This document shows, in pieces, positions 37,552-46,003 of a DNA stretch of 64,000 nucleotides. This DNA comes from Albibeggiatoa sp964388965 (GTDB lineage Bacteria > Pseudomonadota > Gammaproteobacteria > Beggiatoales > Beggiatoaceae): contig CAYMCP010000003.1 of assembly GCA_964388965.1 (NCBI GenBank), forward strand, positions 1 to 64,000. Direction: 5' to 3'. Position numbers and translations under genes: made by a program. Below the pieces are notes generated by a model. That model was not told the DNA's origin. It made no database searches and saw only the letters and a program-made list of their open reading frames with translations. Within the stretch, counting starts at the first letter, position 1. Each line of letters begins with the position of its first letter.

Positions 37552-38067
37552 ATGGTTTCGCAAAAATATCACTCATCACTTAGAATTATTCATTGGTTAA
37601 TGATGATAGCAATTACGACTATTCTCGTGCTCGGTTTTGTTATGGTGGAGTTTAAGGACTGTAAGCCCTGGACGTTATACGAATGGCATAAATCTTTAGG
37701 TGTACTCGTTTTTGTACTCGTATGGTTGCGTCTGATTGTTCGGTGGTTCAGTGTCGTACCCTCTTTGCCTAAAACTATTTCCGTTGTAAATCGTTTTGCT
37801 GCTCACTTGGTCGCTTATTTATTGTATGTCTGTATGATTTTAATGCCAATTAGTGGTTATGCGGTATCGAATATGAACGGCTATGGTGTAAAATTTTTCG
37901 GTTATCCGCTCCCCACTATTTTTACAAAAAATCTCGAATTAGCGCAACTTGCCGAACAAATCCACACTTATACCGCTTATTTTTTATTAATTTTACTTGC
38001 ATTACACATTCTCGGCGTTATTTTACACCACATTCAAGGCGAAGAAATTCTAAGCCGTATTACTTAA
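37552..38067 (+). CDS. Cytochrome b561 (CybB/YodB family)
   Basis: Four-helix membrane dihaem cytochrome of 171 aa. His residues in LRIIHWLMM, YEWHKSLG, AAHLVAYLL and ALHILGVILHHI are placed as haem ligands. Members pass electrons between quinol or superoxide and other carriers in the inner membrane; the partner here is unknown. Monocistronic. Confidence 0.88.
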   Translation: MVSQKYHSSLRIIHWLMMIAITTILVLGFVMVEFKDCKPWTLYEWHKSLGVLVFVLVWLRLIVRWFSVVPSLPKTISVVNRFAAHLVAYLLYVCMILMPISGYAVSNMNGYGVKFFGYPLPTIFTKNLELAQLAEQIHTYTAYFLLILLALHILGVILHHIQGEEILSRIT

Positions 38068-38082
38068 AAAATTTGGGGAGAT

Positions 38083-38103
38083 GGGTAGATTTTTAGTCTG
38101 CCC
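38083..38103. terminator. Possible hairpin between convergent genes
   Basis: GGGTAGA (38083-38089) can pair with TCTGCCC (38097-38103) with one G-U and loop TTTTTAG. It lies between the convergent cytochrome b561 and methyltransferase genes. No good T run follows on the plus strand, so termination is uncertain. Confidence 0.3.
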
Positions 38104-38129
38104 AAAACCCTATGTTTTTCAAGCGTTTG

Positions 38130-38912
38130 TCATGACACGCGACGCGCCGTAATACAGAAACAAGGTCCATTTGGATGTTGTGGTGAATCAAAACCTATCC
38201 GAATATCACTAAAACCAAAATATTCTAAACAAGCTAAAATATCAGATTTAGACATCCACATACTAAATTGATCATTACCACCACAAAAACTTAACCAACC
38301 TAATGCTTCACGGTAATTTTGTTTATATACAACATGTTTAAACCCTTGATATTCAAGCTGTTCTGAGCCTGTGAATTGTCCTTTATGCTTTGGATCATTT
38401 TCAATAATATCTGCTTGATAATAGTGAGTAAAAAACATCACACTATCTGCACATTTAGCAATTAATGCAATTAATTCAACAGGATTTTTCATGTGATACA
38501 AAACACCACTTGCTAAACAAAAATCATAGTGATCTTGAGTTTGTTGCAAATATGGGATGAAATCACCTAAAATAAAATGAGTACGCGATAAATTAAAAAT
38601 TTCTTTGCTAATAAGGCATTTTAGATAGGCTCGCGTGTTGGATTCAATGCTTAAAATCGACTGTACCCCCATCTTTTCTAACATATAACTGTGTCCGCCT
38701 TCTAATGGACCTAATTCTAATACACGCACATCTTGAAAACCATTAAGCTGTTCGGCTGCCCAAGTAATGCGTGCATCGTCGAATAAAGTTGCCCCACCTG
38801 CTTGCAATTCAGCGCGTTCTGGCGGCATTTTAGAAGACCATTCGCCCTTAAAAATATCAAGAGCATTTTGGTCACTGGGATGGGTTTTAATGTATTGATC
38901 AAGAATATTCAT
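38130..38912 (-). CDS. SAM-dependent methyltransferase (class I), unknown substrate
   Basis: The start at 38912 (MNILDQYIKT) lies 10 nt after the upstream stop; a longer frame to 38966 would overlap the neighbour. The Rossmann-like SAM site is seen in VRVLELGPLEGGHS with the acidic strand end ILSIESN. LASGVLYHMKNP resembles the post-II region. About 260 aa. It follows another methyltransferase in the same transcript. Such pairs often modify glycans or small molecules, but nothing here fixes the substrate. Confidence 0.8.
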   Translation of the reverse strand: MNILDQYIKTHPSDQNALDIFKGEWSSKMPPERAELQAGGATLFDDARITWAAEQLNGFQDVRVLELGPLEGGHSYMLEKMGVQSILSIESNTRAYLKCLISKEIFNLSRTHFILGDFIPYLQQTQDHYDFCLASGVLYHMKNPVELIALIAKCADSVMFFTHYYQADIIENDPKHKGQFTGSEQLEYQGFKHVVYKQNYREALGWLSFCGGNDQFSMWMSKSDILACLEYFGFSDIRIGFDSPQHPNGPCFCITARRVS

Positions 38913-38922
38913 AATTAATTTC

Positions 38923-39864
38923 TTATTGTGGATACATGCTTTGAGTAATGACATTAGCATCAACATCCCATGATAAATCAGTATGGGTCAATTTTTTTGC
39001 TATAACGGCGGTTGCTAAATAAGCCGGATAATTTTCTAATCCGAAAACAGCAGGGTGCGCTTGATGCGCCACAATCGAAGCAGGTTCTGCTAATGCCATA
39101 TCAATAATTTCAAAACCAGTAAATTGATTAAATAATGCACGCCACGCTTGGTCTGAAAAACGCCAGAAATCCCAAGGCATTTCGTGTAACGCCCAAGTTT
39201 GATGCGTTGTGATCATCACAGTGCCGCCAACTTTCAGCACTTTATTGATTTCTAATGCCACTTTCCAAGGCATAATTAAATGCTCAAATACCGACATGCT
39301 AAATATCACATCGCAGCTATCGGGTTCAAAATAGTGACCTAATTGGTGCGCATCTCCAATTACATCAACATTATCACCTTGTAAAATGTCAAAACCTGTG
39401 TATTTTACCTGTTTCGGAATCATTTGTTTTCGAGTGATACCAGAACGTGCCCTTGAACCAATTTCAATAATATGTGCTTGTTTGGGCAAGTTTTGTATTT
39501 GTTGGAAAAAACGGTGTTGTAGTTGAGCAACTGTATTATCTAACAAACTCGAATTATTTTGAAAGTCTTTTAAACTTATTATCTTCTTATTTGAAAGCGT
39601 AACGGTTAATATAAGATTAAAAAATTTTTCGGGATGGACAAGGTAAATATAGCCGTTAAAAGATGATTTTTCTGCTTGCGCACCGTAGACATGTGATACG
39701 TGTGGACTCAATTGACGTAGTTTTGCAGCTTGTAACGGTAGATATTCCCCATCTAAACTAAAACCAATTTCATGAATTTCATGTACATCATCAAATATCC
39801 AACCTTTAATGAAAACGTAATGTTGAAAGCAATTAAATTGCTTTATAAACCAAGTAAGTGCCAT
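38923..39864 (-). CDS. SAM-dependent methyltransferase with N-terminal beta domain
   Basis: A 313-aa protein. Residues 1 to about 105 form an all-beta-looking domain (IKGWIFDDVHEIHEIGFSL). A class I methyltransferase domain follows, with IIEIGSRARSG (motif I), GFDILQGDNVD, CDVIFSMSVFEHL (Methyltransf_11-like) and VLKVGGTVMITTHQ. The N-terminal part resembles domains found with cell-surface glycan enzymes, but this is uncertain. Upstream of it is a divergent gap with rimO. Confidence 0.8.
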   Translation of the reverse strand: MALTWFIKQFNCFQHYVFIKGWIFDDVHEIHEIGFSLDGEYLPLQAAKLRQLSPHVSHVYGAQAEKSSFNGYIYLVHPEKFFNLILTVTLSNKKIISLKDFQNNSSLLDNTVAQLQHRFFQQIQNLPKQAHIIEIGSRARSGITRKQMIPKQVKYTGFDILQGDNVDVIGDAHQLGHYFEPDSCDVIFSMSVFEHLIMPWKVALEINKVLKVGGTVMITTHQTWALHEMPWDFWRFSDQAWRALFNQFTGFEIIDMALAEPASIVAHQAHPAVFGLENYPAYLATAVIAKKLTHTDLSWDVDANVITQSMYPQ

Positions 39865-40066
39865 TTTTGTACCTAACAGAACATATTAAGAGCTAAAAAC
39901 CTGTAGCCAATCCATCCGTAAATGCCTAAAATAAGCGCGTAAATCCTTATTGAGGTAATTGACAATGGACTGTAATTAATAACAATTTATCTATCTATAT
40001 GCAAGCATTATCTTATAATCAATTGTTAATTTAGTAGTAACATCTTGTTTTTCAAAATAGGTTATT

Positions 40067-41386
40067 ATGAACACCATACCAAAAATAGGTTTTATTTCAT
40101 TAGGTTGTCCAAAAGCAACGGTTGATTCTGAACGCATATTAACCCAATTACGTGCAGAAGGTTATGACATTGTTGCTGAATATGATAATGCACAATTAGT
40201 TATAATTAATACTTGCGGTTTTATTGATGAAGCTATTGCAGAATCATTAGAAAGCATTCAAGAAGCGATCGAAGAAAATGGACAAGTGATTGTAACAGGT
40301 TGTTTGGGGAGTAAACGGAATATTATTGAGCAATATTGTCCGCATGTACTGGCGATCACAGGTCCAGATAGTTTAGATGAGGTGATGGCGGCGGTGCATA
40401 AGCTCTTACCACCACAGCATGATCCACGTTTTGATTTAGTGCCTTTGGGCGGCATTAAACTAACACCACGTCATTATGCGTATATTAAAATTGCTGAGGG
40501 TTGTAACCAAAAATGTAGTTTTTGTATTATTCCGTCTATGCGTGGGAAATTGAATAGTCGTCCGATTGATAGCGTCTTGGATGAGGCAAATAATTTGGTA
40601 CAAGCTGGCGTAAAAGAATTATTATTAGTTTCTCAAGATACAGCGGCTTATGGTGTAGATAGTCATTATAAGTTAGAGTTTTGGCAAGGAAAACCTTTAA
40701 AACGTCGTTTGAATGTATTATTACAAGAAATGGCACCGCTTAATGTATGGATACGTCTACATTATATTTATCCTTATCCTCATGTTGATCAACTGGTTGA
40801 ATTAATGGCTGAAGGATTAATATTGCCTTATTTAGATGTGCCATTACAACACATTAGTCATAGTGTATTAAAAATGATGCGTCGTCCAGCAGATAGTGAA
40901 AATATTATCAAACGTATTGCTCATTGGCGTTCAATTTGTCCTGAGTTGGTGATTCGTAGCACCTTTATTGTCGGTTTTCCCGGCGAAACTGAGGATGATT
41001 TTCAACAATTATTAGATTTTTTAGATCAAACTGAATTGGATAGAGTAGGTGTATTTCCCTATTCTGCTGTGGAGGGCGCAAGTGCGAATGCGTTAGCAAA
41101 TCCAGTAGAAGAATATGAAAAAATCGAACGTTTAGAGCAAGTTATGGCATTACAAGCCGATGTAAGTCGTGATAAATTACAACAACGAGTTGGAAAGCTA
41201 GAGACGGTACTCATTGACGCAATTGATGATGATTTGATTGTGGCACGTAGTGCGGCTGACGCACCAGAAATCGATGGGCAAGTATTTATCGAATCGCCAG
41301 AGTCACATCATTTAAAAGTCGGCGAATTTACTCAAGTCGAAATTATTGAAGCAGATGAACATGATGTTTATGCTAAATTAATTTAA
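40067..41386 (+). CDS. rimO: Ribosomal protein S12 methylthiotransferase RimO
   Basis: Radical SAM enzyme that adds a beta-methylthio group to an Asp of ribosomal protein S12. The N-terminal UPF0004 domain has cluster Cys in SLGCPKA, NTCGF and TGCLG. The radical SAM motif is CNQKCSFC. A TRAM domain closes the protein. 439 aa is normal. The GFISLGCPKA N-terminus distinguishes RimO from MiaB. Confidence 0.96.
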   Translation: MNTIPKIGFISLGCPKATVDSERILTQLRAEGYDIVAEYDNAQLVIINTCGFIDEAIAESLESIQEAIEENGQVIVTGCLGSKRNIIEQYCPHVLAITGPDSLDEVMAAVHKLLPPQHDPRFDLVPLGGIKLTPRHYAYIKIAEGCNQKCSFCIIPSMRGKLNSRPIDSVLDEANNLVQAGVKELLLVSQDTAAYGVDSHYKLEFWQGKPLKRRLNVLLQEMAPLNVWIRLHYIYPYPHVDQLVELMAEGLILPYLDVPLQHISHSVLKMMRRPADSENIIKRIAHWRSICPELVIRSTFIVGFPGETEDDFQQLLDFLDQTELDRVGVFPYSAVEGASANALANPVEEYEKIERLEQVMALQADVSRDKLQQRVGKLETVLIDAIDDDLIVARSAADAPEIDGQVFIESPESHHLKVGEFTQVEIIEADEHDVYAKLI

Positions 41387-41408
41387 ATTATATTTTAGAG
41401 AAACGCTC

Positions 41409-41486
41409 ATGAATGCCACTGAACTTTTAGAAATCATCGCTAGAAATGAGGACAGCCAACGCCAATTTAAGGCTAATATCAGTTAG
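41409..41486 (+). pseudogene. Remnant of an AlbA_2/Schlafen-type ATP-binding protein
   Basis: Only 25 codons are open (MNATELLEIIARNEDSQRQF...), followed by TAG. The wording matches, from memory, the N-terminus of AlbA_2/Schlafen-like ATP-binding transcriptional regulators, where the phrase (G)EDSxxxFK opens the domain. The rest of the gene is missing. A 239-bp MITE-like element starts 3 nt after the stop, so insertion or an associated deletion probably removed it. It follows rimO by 22 nt. Confidence 0.5.
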
Positions 41487-41488
41487 GA

Positions 41489-41727
41489 GTTACGCAGTTT
41501 AAATAAAAATTTGTCTCGTTTCCTCGTCCCAATGCTCTTCGCATGAAGAGGTGATTGATATGTTAAATAATGAAGTTCTTTTACAGCTTCGCCATGTAGG
41601 AATGCAGTCCAGACGCGCCGAGTCATGAGTCAACTCGACGTAGCACGTCATGAAGGCATCCCCACGAATCTTATGGGAACAAGACAACGCTTTGAATAGA
41701 TTAAATTTTTTATTTGAACTGCGCAAC
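41489..41727. mobile_element. MITE-like element, 239 bp with about 24-bp terminal inverted repeats
   Basis: The left end 41489-41512 starts GTTACGCAGTTTAAATAAAA. The right end 41703-41727, read on the minus strand, starts GTTGCGCAGTTCAAATAAAA; only two of the first 20 bases differ. The inside has no gene. Its word CCTCGTCCCAATGCTC reappears inverted at 59138-59153 beside another copy of the terminal repeat. No target duplication was recognised. It is non-autonomous, and no matching transposase is in the window. Confidence 0.65.
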
Positions 41728-41735
41728 GCCTAAAA

Positions 41736-43505
41736 TTATAAATCTATTGGCACCCAACCAAATTTTTCAACCGTGCGGAATACGTCGGAATAGGTCACGA
41801 TACCTAAAGGCTCTCCATTTTTTTCAACAATCACTCGACGAATTTTGTTATTACTCATAATGTCCACACACTCGTGCAAAGAAGTATGTACTGGCACCAT
41901 ACGCAACGGTTTAGTAGCAAATTCACTCACTTTCACGCGGGTAGGCGATAAATTTTTATGAATCACTTTTGTTACAACATCGTTTTGAGTCAGAATAGAC
42001 CACATATCATCCGCTGTCGTAGGCTCAATTAAAATCCCGCTAATATCATTAGCGTTCATAACATGGACTGCTTCCTCAATGCTCTGATCCGCTTTGATTG
42101 TAACTAATTTTGTTGTCATAATATCGCCGACTGTATGCGGTGTACGACCTGCCTCAATTTCAGCAGTGCTAAGGTCTGACATACGACGCATTTCACGTTG
42201 TTTACGTGCTTGTTCAAGTTTTTCTTCGCGTTGTTTACGGAAACTATCTAAATCAATGCTACCATTAATTTGTTGAATCAGTGCATCTGCAAATTGGCTT
42301 GTACCTACTTCCGTTGCATTTTCCATCTGCCGCGCAAAGTCATAAGTGACAATTTTTGCACCAATCACCACAGGGTATGCCGCTCGAATTAAATCCGCAG
42401 CCTCTTTCCAACCGATGTAATCTAACATATCTACACCACTAAACAGCAAAGAACCCGGATTGACCTTATTTTGATTGGCGTATTTGGGTGCTGTACCATG
42501 TGTCGCTTCAAACACTGCGATGTGATCAGCCATATTCGCCCCTGGCGCAATGCCCACACCACCAACCTCTGCGGCAATCGCATCCGATAAGTAATCACCG
42601 TTTAAATTCATCGTTGCTAGTACATCAAATTCCGTTGGACGCAATAACATTAATTGGAAAGTAATATCAGCAATACGGTCTTTAATGACAATTTTACCTT
42701 CGGGTTGCTTGCCACTATACTTGCTATACAATTCTTCTTCGGTAATCGTGTCATCGCCAAATTCCTCACGCGCCACCTCATAACCCCAGTTACGAAATGC
42801 GCCTTCAGTGAATTTCATGATGTTACCTTTATGCACTAAGGTGACACTTTCACGATTATTATCAATCGCGTATTGAATGGCTTTGCGTACTAGGCGTTTT
42901 GTACCAAAAGCACTGATTGGTTTTATCCCAATCCCAGCATCTTCAAAAAATTTCGCCCCCATTTCTTCACGAAGGAACGCATCTAATTTTTTAGCTTCTG
43001 CTGAACCTGACTGATATTCAATACCAGCGTACACATCTTCAGTATTTTCGCGGAAAATGATGACATCAACTTCTTCGGGTTTTTTTACTGGGGAAGGTAC
43101 GCCTTCGTAATAACGTACCGGGCGCACACACGCATATAAATCCAATTCTTGACGTAATGCCACATTCAAAGAGCGGAAACCACCACCAACAGGTGTAGTT
43201 AATGGACCTTTAATAGAAACGATAAGGTCTTTTAAAGCTTCTAAAGTTTCTGTTGGGAAGTAATCGCCATCGTAAATACTGGCGGCTTTCTCACCCATAA
43301 ATAACTCAGCCCAGTGAATTTGACGCTCACCATTGTAAGCTTTAGCAACCGCTGCGTCCCATACTCGTAAACACGCACTTGTAATATCAGGTCCAATACC
43401 ATCACCTTCGATGTAGCCCAAAATTGGATAATTTGGGACATCTAACTTACCATTTTTTATGGTAATCTTTGCACCGCCTTCGGGCATTTTAATATGCTCT
43501 GGCAT
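41736..43505 (-). CDS. icd: NADP-isocitrate dehydrogenase fused to a C-terminal CBS pair
   Basis: TCA-cycle enzyme converting isocitrate to 2-oxoglutarate. Residues 1 to about 425 match bacterial NADP-IDH: YIEGDGIGPDI, the substrate-binding Ser in GGGFRSLNVALRQ, FRENTEDVYAG and NLNGDYLSDA. HGTAPKYA and TYDFAR carry the NADP-selective Lys, Tyr and Arg. A charged helical linker (about 425-450, REEKLEQARKQREMRR) leads into two CBS motifs (about 455-585; VGDIMTTKLVTI and VSEFATKPLRMV). E. coli Icd is 416 aa and lacks this part. CBS pairs bind adenine nucleotides, so energy-charge control is a reasonable inference. Confidence 0.93.
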   Translation of the reverse strand: MPEHIKMPEGGAKITIKNGKLDVPNYPILGYIEGDGIGPDITSACLRVWDAAVAKAYNGERQIHWAELFMGEKAASIYDGDYFPTETLEALKDLIVSIKGPLTTPVGGGFRSLNVALRQELDLYACVRPVRYYEGVPSPVKKPEEVDVIIFRENTEDVYAGIEYQSGSAEAKKLDAFLREEMGAKFFEDAGIGIKPISAFGTKRLVRKAIQYAIDNNRESVTLVHKGNIMKFTEGAFRNWGYEVAREEFGDDTITEEELYSKYSGKQPEGKIVIKDRIADITFQLMLLRPTEFDVLATMNLNGDYLSDAIAAEVGGVGIAPGANMADHIAVFEATHGTAPKYANQNKVNPGSLLFSGVDMLDYIGWKEAADLIRAAYPVVIGAKIVTYDFARQMENATEVGTSQFADALIQQINGSIDLDSFRKQREEKLEQARKQREMRRMSDLSTAEIEAGRTPHTVGDIMTTKLVTIKADQSIEEAVHVMNANDISGILIEPTTADDMWSILTQNDVVTKVIHKNLSPTRVKVSEFATKPLRMVPVHTSLHECVDIMSNNKIRRVIVEKNGEPLGIVTYSDVFRTVEKFGWVPIDL

Positions 43506-43745
43506 TTATATCCTCCTAACTATTCACTTCGATTTATAAAAACGAAAAGATTTATTTATACAACTTCTATAGTTTAATACAGTATAAAAAAGAATCATAG
43601 ACTATAAAAAAACTAAATAAATAATTTATTATTGTGTCATGATTCTATCGTAAAACAAGTTTGAGTGCGTAGTCTTAATTACGCATTGCTTAGAGTTTCC
43701 GTTTCAGGTAACTTTAACAAACACATTTTAATAGGAGTTCAAAAA

Positions 43746-44516
43746 ATGAATTTATTAGTCAATATCATAGTGCCTTTATTATTTGTAATCGGCGGATTGC
43801 TGATGTATATGGTTCGGATTTTACGTGAGTATGAACGTGGCGTAATGTTTTTTTTGGGACGTTATCAGGGCATAAAAGGACCTGGTTTAGTGATTGTCAT
43901 ACCGGGATTGCAACAAATTGTCAAAGTCGATTTGCGTACAATTGTAATGGATGTACCTAGTCAAGACGTGATGTCACGCGATAATGTATCGGTCAAAGTA
44001 AATGCAGTGGTTTATTTTCGGGTGATGGAGCCAGAAAAAGCGATTATCCAAGTTGAGGATTTTGTTCAAGCGACAAGTCAATTAGCGCAAACAACATTAC
44101 GTTCTGTGTTAGGACATCACGAATTAGATGAGATGTTATCTGAACGGGATAAGTTGAATCGAGATATTCAAGAAATTTTAGATAAACAAACCGATTCATG
44201 GGGAATTAAAGTCGCTAATGTTGAAATTAAGCATGTAGATTTAGATGAAAGCATGATTCGTGCAATGGCGCGACAGGCAGAAGCTGAACGTGAACGACGC
44301 GCAAAAGTTATTCATGCTGACGGCGAGTTGCAAGCTGCTGGTAGATTATTAGAAGCTGGACAAATCATGGCGCAACAGCCTGAATCAATCCAATTGCGTT
44401 ATTTGCAAACCATGAGTGACATCGCTAGTGATAGTAAGAGTCATTTAATTGTGTTTCCATTGCCAATTGACTTGATGAAAAGCTTGCAAAAAGTTATGGA
44501 AAATATGGAAAAATAG
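43746..44516 (+). CDS. Slipin/stomatin-like SPFH protein
   Basis: Membrane-anchored SPFH (band 7) protein of 256 aa. The ATG at 43746 follows AGGAG by 8 nt; a longer frame from 43665 lacks support. An N-terminal hydrophobic hairpin (IIVPLLFVIGGLLMYMV) is followed by REYERGVMFFLGRYQGIKGPG, DVPSQDVMSRDNVSVKVNAVVYFRV and the helix RQAEAERERRAKVIHADGE. Slipins usually pair with an NfeD protein; none is adjacent here. Confidence 0.9.
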   Translation: MNLLVNIIVPLLFVIGGLLMYMVRILREYERGVMFFLGRYQGIKGPGLVIVIPGLQQIVKVDLRTIVMDVPSQDVMSRDNVSVKVNAVVYFRVMEPEKAIIQVEDFVQATSQLAQTTLRSVLGHHELDEMLSERDKLNRDIQEILDKQTDSWGIKVANVEIKHVDLDESMIRAMARQAEAERERRAKVIHADGELQAAGRLLEAGQIMAQQPESIQLRYLQTMSDIASDSKSHLIVFPLPIDLMKSLQKVMENMEK

Positions 44517-44548
44517 TTTTGTGTGCTTTACTCTACATCAAATCAGGC

Positions 44549-44639
44549 GTGCAAAATTTACTTTGCGGATTAGGAAGAAATCTATTTTTAGAATTTCTAA
44601 TTAACCCCTTAATTTAAAGAATAAATTTTGTACGTCCTT
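44549..44639. repeat. Palindromic intergenic element between convergent genes
   Basis: GTGCAAAATTTACTT (from about 44550) and its near reverse complement AATAAATTTTGTACG (ending about 44636) bound about 90 bp. An inner hairpin AGAAAT...ATTTCT lies between them. The word GTGCAAAATTTATTTTGC recurs at 55275-55292. Confidence 0.4.
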
Positions 44640-44653
44640 GATATTTAAAATAA

Positions 44654-45784
44654 TTAGCGATACGCTTTTAAATAATAACCCTCAAACCAACGTTTAGCCC
44701 AGTGCATAGCAATCGTTTTAGGTGCTAGAATCATACGTTTAGGATCACGATAAACCAAAATACCACTATTTAGCGTATCTACAATACACACCAATTCCGT
44801 TTTAAAAGTTGCTTTAATTGGTTCACCTTTCAATTCAGCTAACAAATTCTTCGCTACTGCTTCCGCTTGTAAATCAGCAATATGCGCTTGTTTTGGCATC
44901 CAATCAGGACCCGGATAACTACCACTATCGCCTGCAACATAAATTCGTTCAAAACCTTCTACTTTACAATGCTCATTGGCTTGAATAAATCCACCTTCAG
45001 AAAGTGGTAAACCACTATTATCAGCCCAACTTGGTCCCGTCATTCCCGGCATAAATAAAGTTAAATCGCTATTAATTTCCCCGCCTTCGGTAATAATTTT
45101 GTTTTCGGTAAATGACTGCATTTTATGACCTAAGTGCGTTTCAATCCCGCATTTATTCATTTGCGCTAATAAACCTTTTACGGCTTTTTCACCTAAACGC
45201 TGTCCGGGCGTATTTGAAGGATTAAAAAACACCATTTTGAATTTATCACGACGTTTTTGCTTGCGTAATAACGTATCAATACCAAATAAAAACTCAAAAA
45301 TAGGACCACCACGCACTGCACTAGGTTCTTTTGGATTAGTCCCAAAACCAAATGCCAACGTTCCCCCATTCATTTGGTTTAATTTATCGCTATAAGCCTT
45401 AGTTGGTGCGTAACCTTCACATGGCGTATAAACGTGTTCAATACCGGGTAATTTTTTGATAAACCTTCCCCCAGCACCGATAATCAAGCTATCAAAATGA
45501 ATTTTATCACCCGTTTCCAACAAAACTTGACGATTTTCAGGGTCTAAACTGGATACTTTACCGCGATGATATTCCACATCATTACGGTCAAAAAAATCTT
45601 CTAATTCAATCGTTAAAGATGATTCATCACGTAATCCAGCCGGTATCCAAATTAAACTGGGATAGTAGAAAATTACCGGACGTGGCGCGATAAGTACAAT
45701 AGGTTCTTTCCAACCTTGCTTGCGTAAACTTTTAACTGCGGTTAATGCAGCGAAACTTGAACCTAAAATCACAATTTTGTGCAT
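44654..45784 (-). CDS. Sulfide:quinone oxidoreductase-like flavoprotein
   Basis: FAD-dependent oxidoreductase of about 376 aa. Start: ATG at 45784 (MHKIVILGSS), with GAGA upstream; an ATG at 45799 is possible. FAD-binding IVILGSSFAALTAVKSL, the FDSLIIGAGG strand and VAGDSG near the C-terminus are seen. Cys in TPCEGYAPT and LVCIVDTLNSG are in positions typical of SQR/FCSD active sites. The amphipathic C-terminal end WAKRWFEGYYLK resembles the membrane-binding tail of SQR. It would pass electrons from sulfide to quinone. A type II NADH dehydrogenase relative is the alternative. Confidence 0.72.
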   Translation of the reverse strand: MHKIVILGSSFAALTAVKSLRKQGWKEPIVLIAPRPVIFYYPSLIWIPAGLRDESSLTIELEDFFDRNDVEYHRGKVSSLDPENRQVLLETGDKIHFDSLIIGAGGRFIKKLPGIEHVYTPCEGYAPTKAYSDKLNQMNGGTLAFGFGTNPKEPSAVRGGPIFEFLFGIDTLLRKQKRRDKFKMVFFNPSNTPGQRLGEKAVKGLLAQMNKCGIETHLGHKMQSFTENKIITEGGEINSDLTLFMPGMTGPSWADNSGLPLSEGGFIQANEHCKVEGFERIYVAGDSGSYPGPDWMPKQAHIADLQAEAVAKNLLAELKGEPIKATFKTELVCIVDTLNSGILVYRDPKRMILAPKTIAMHWAKRWFEGYYLKAYR

Positions 45785-46003
45785 CAGTTTATCTCTCATT
45801 TATGTCAACAGCTAGGAGATATATTAGCACGTAAACAGTGACAAAAACCGTTACTGCTATATCATAGTTTTTTAGTCTGGTATTAATTATAAAAATAAAC
45901 TATGAATTGTGTAAGACAATTGGTACTAAAAAAGCGGACGAACAGCTTTGAAAGATAGGATTTGGTATACAATTAATCATATTTCAACGATTATAGGCTG
46001 ATT

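Noticed and set aside
39959..39964. TTGACA upstream of rimO as a promoter
   Set aside because: No acceptable -10 box is found 16-18 nt downstream; the only TATAAT (about 40014) has no -35 at the right distance.
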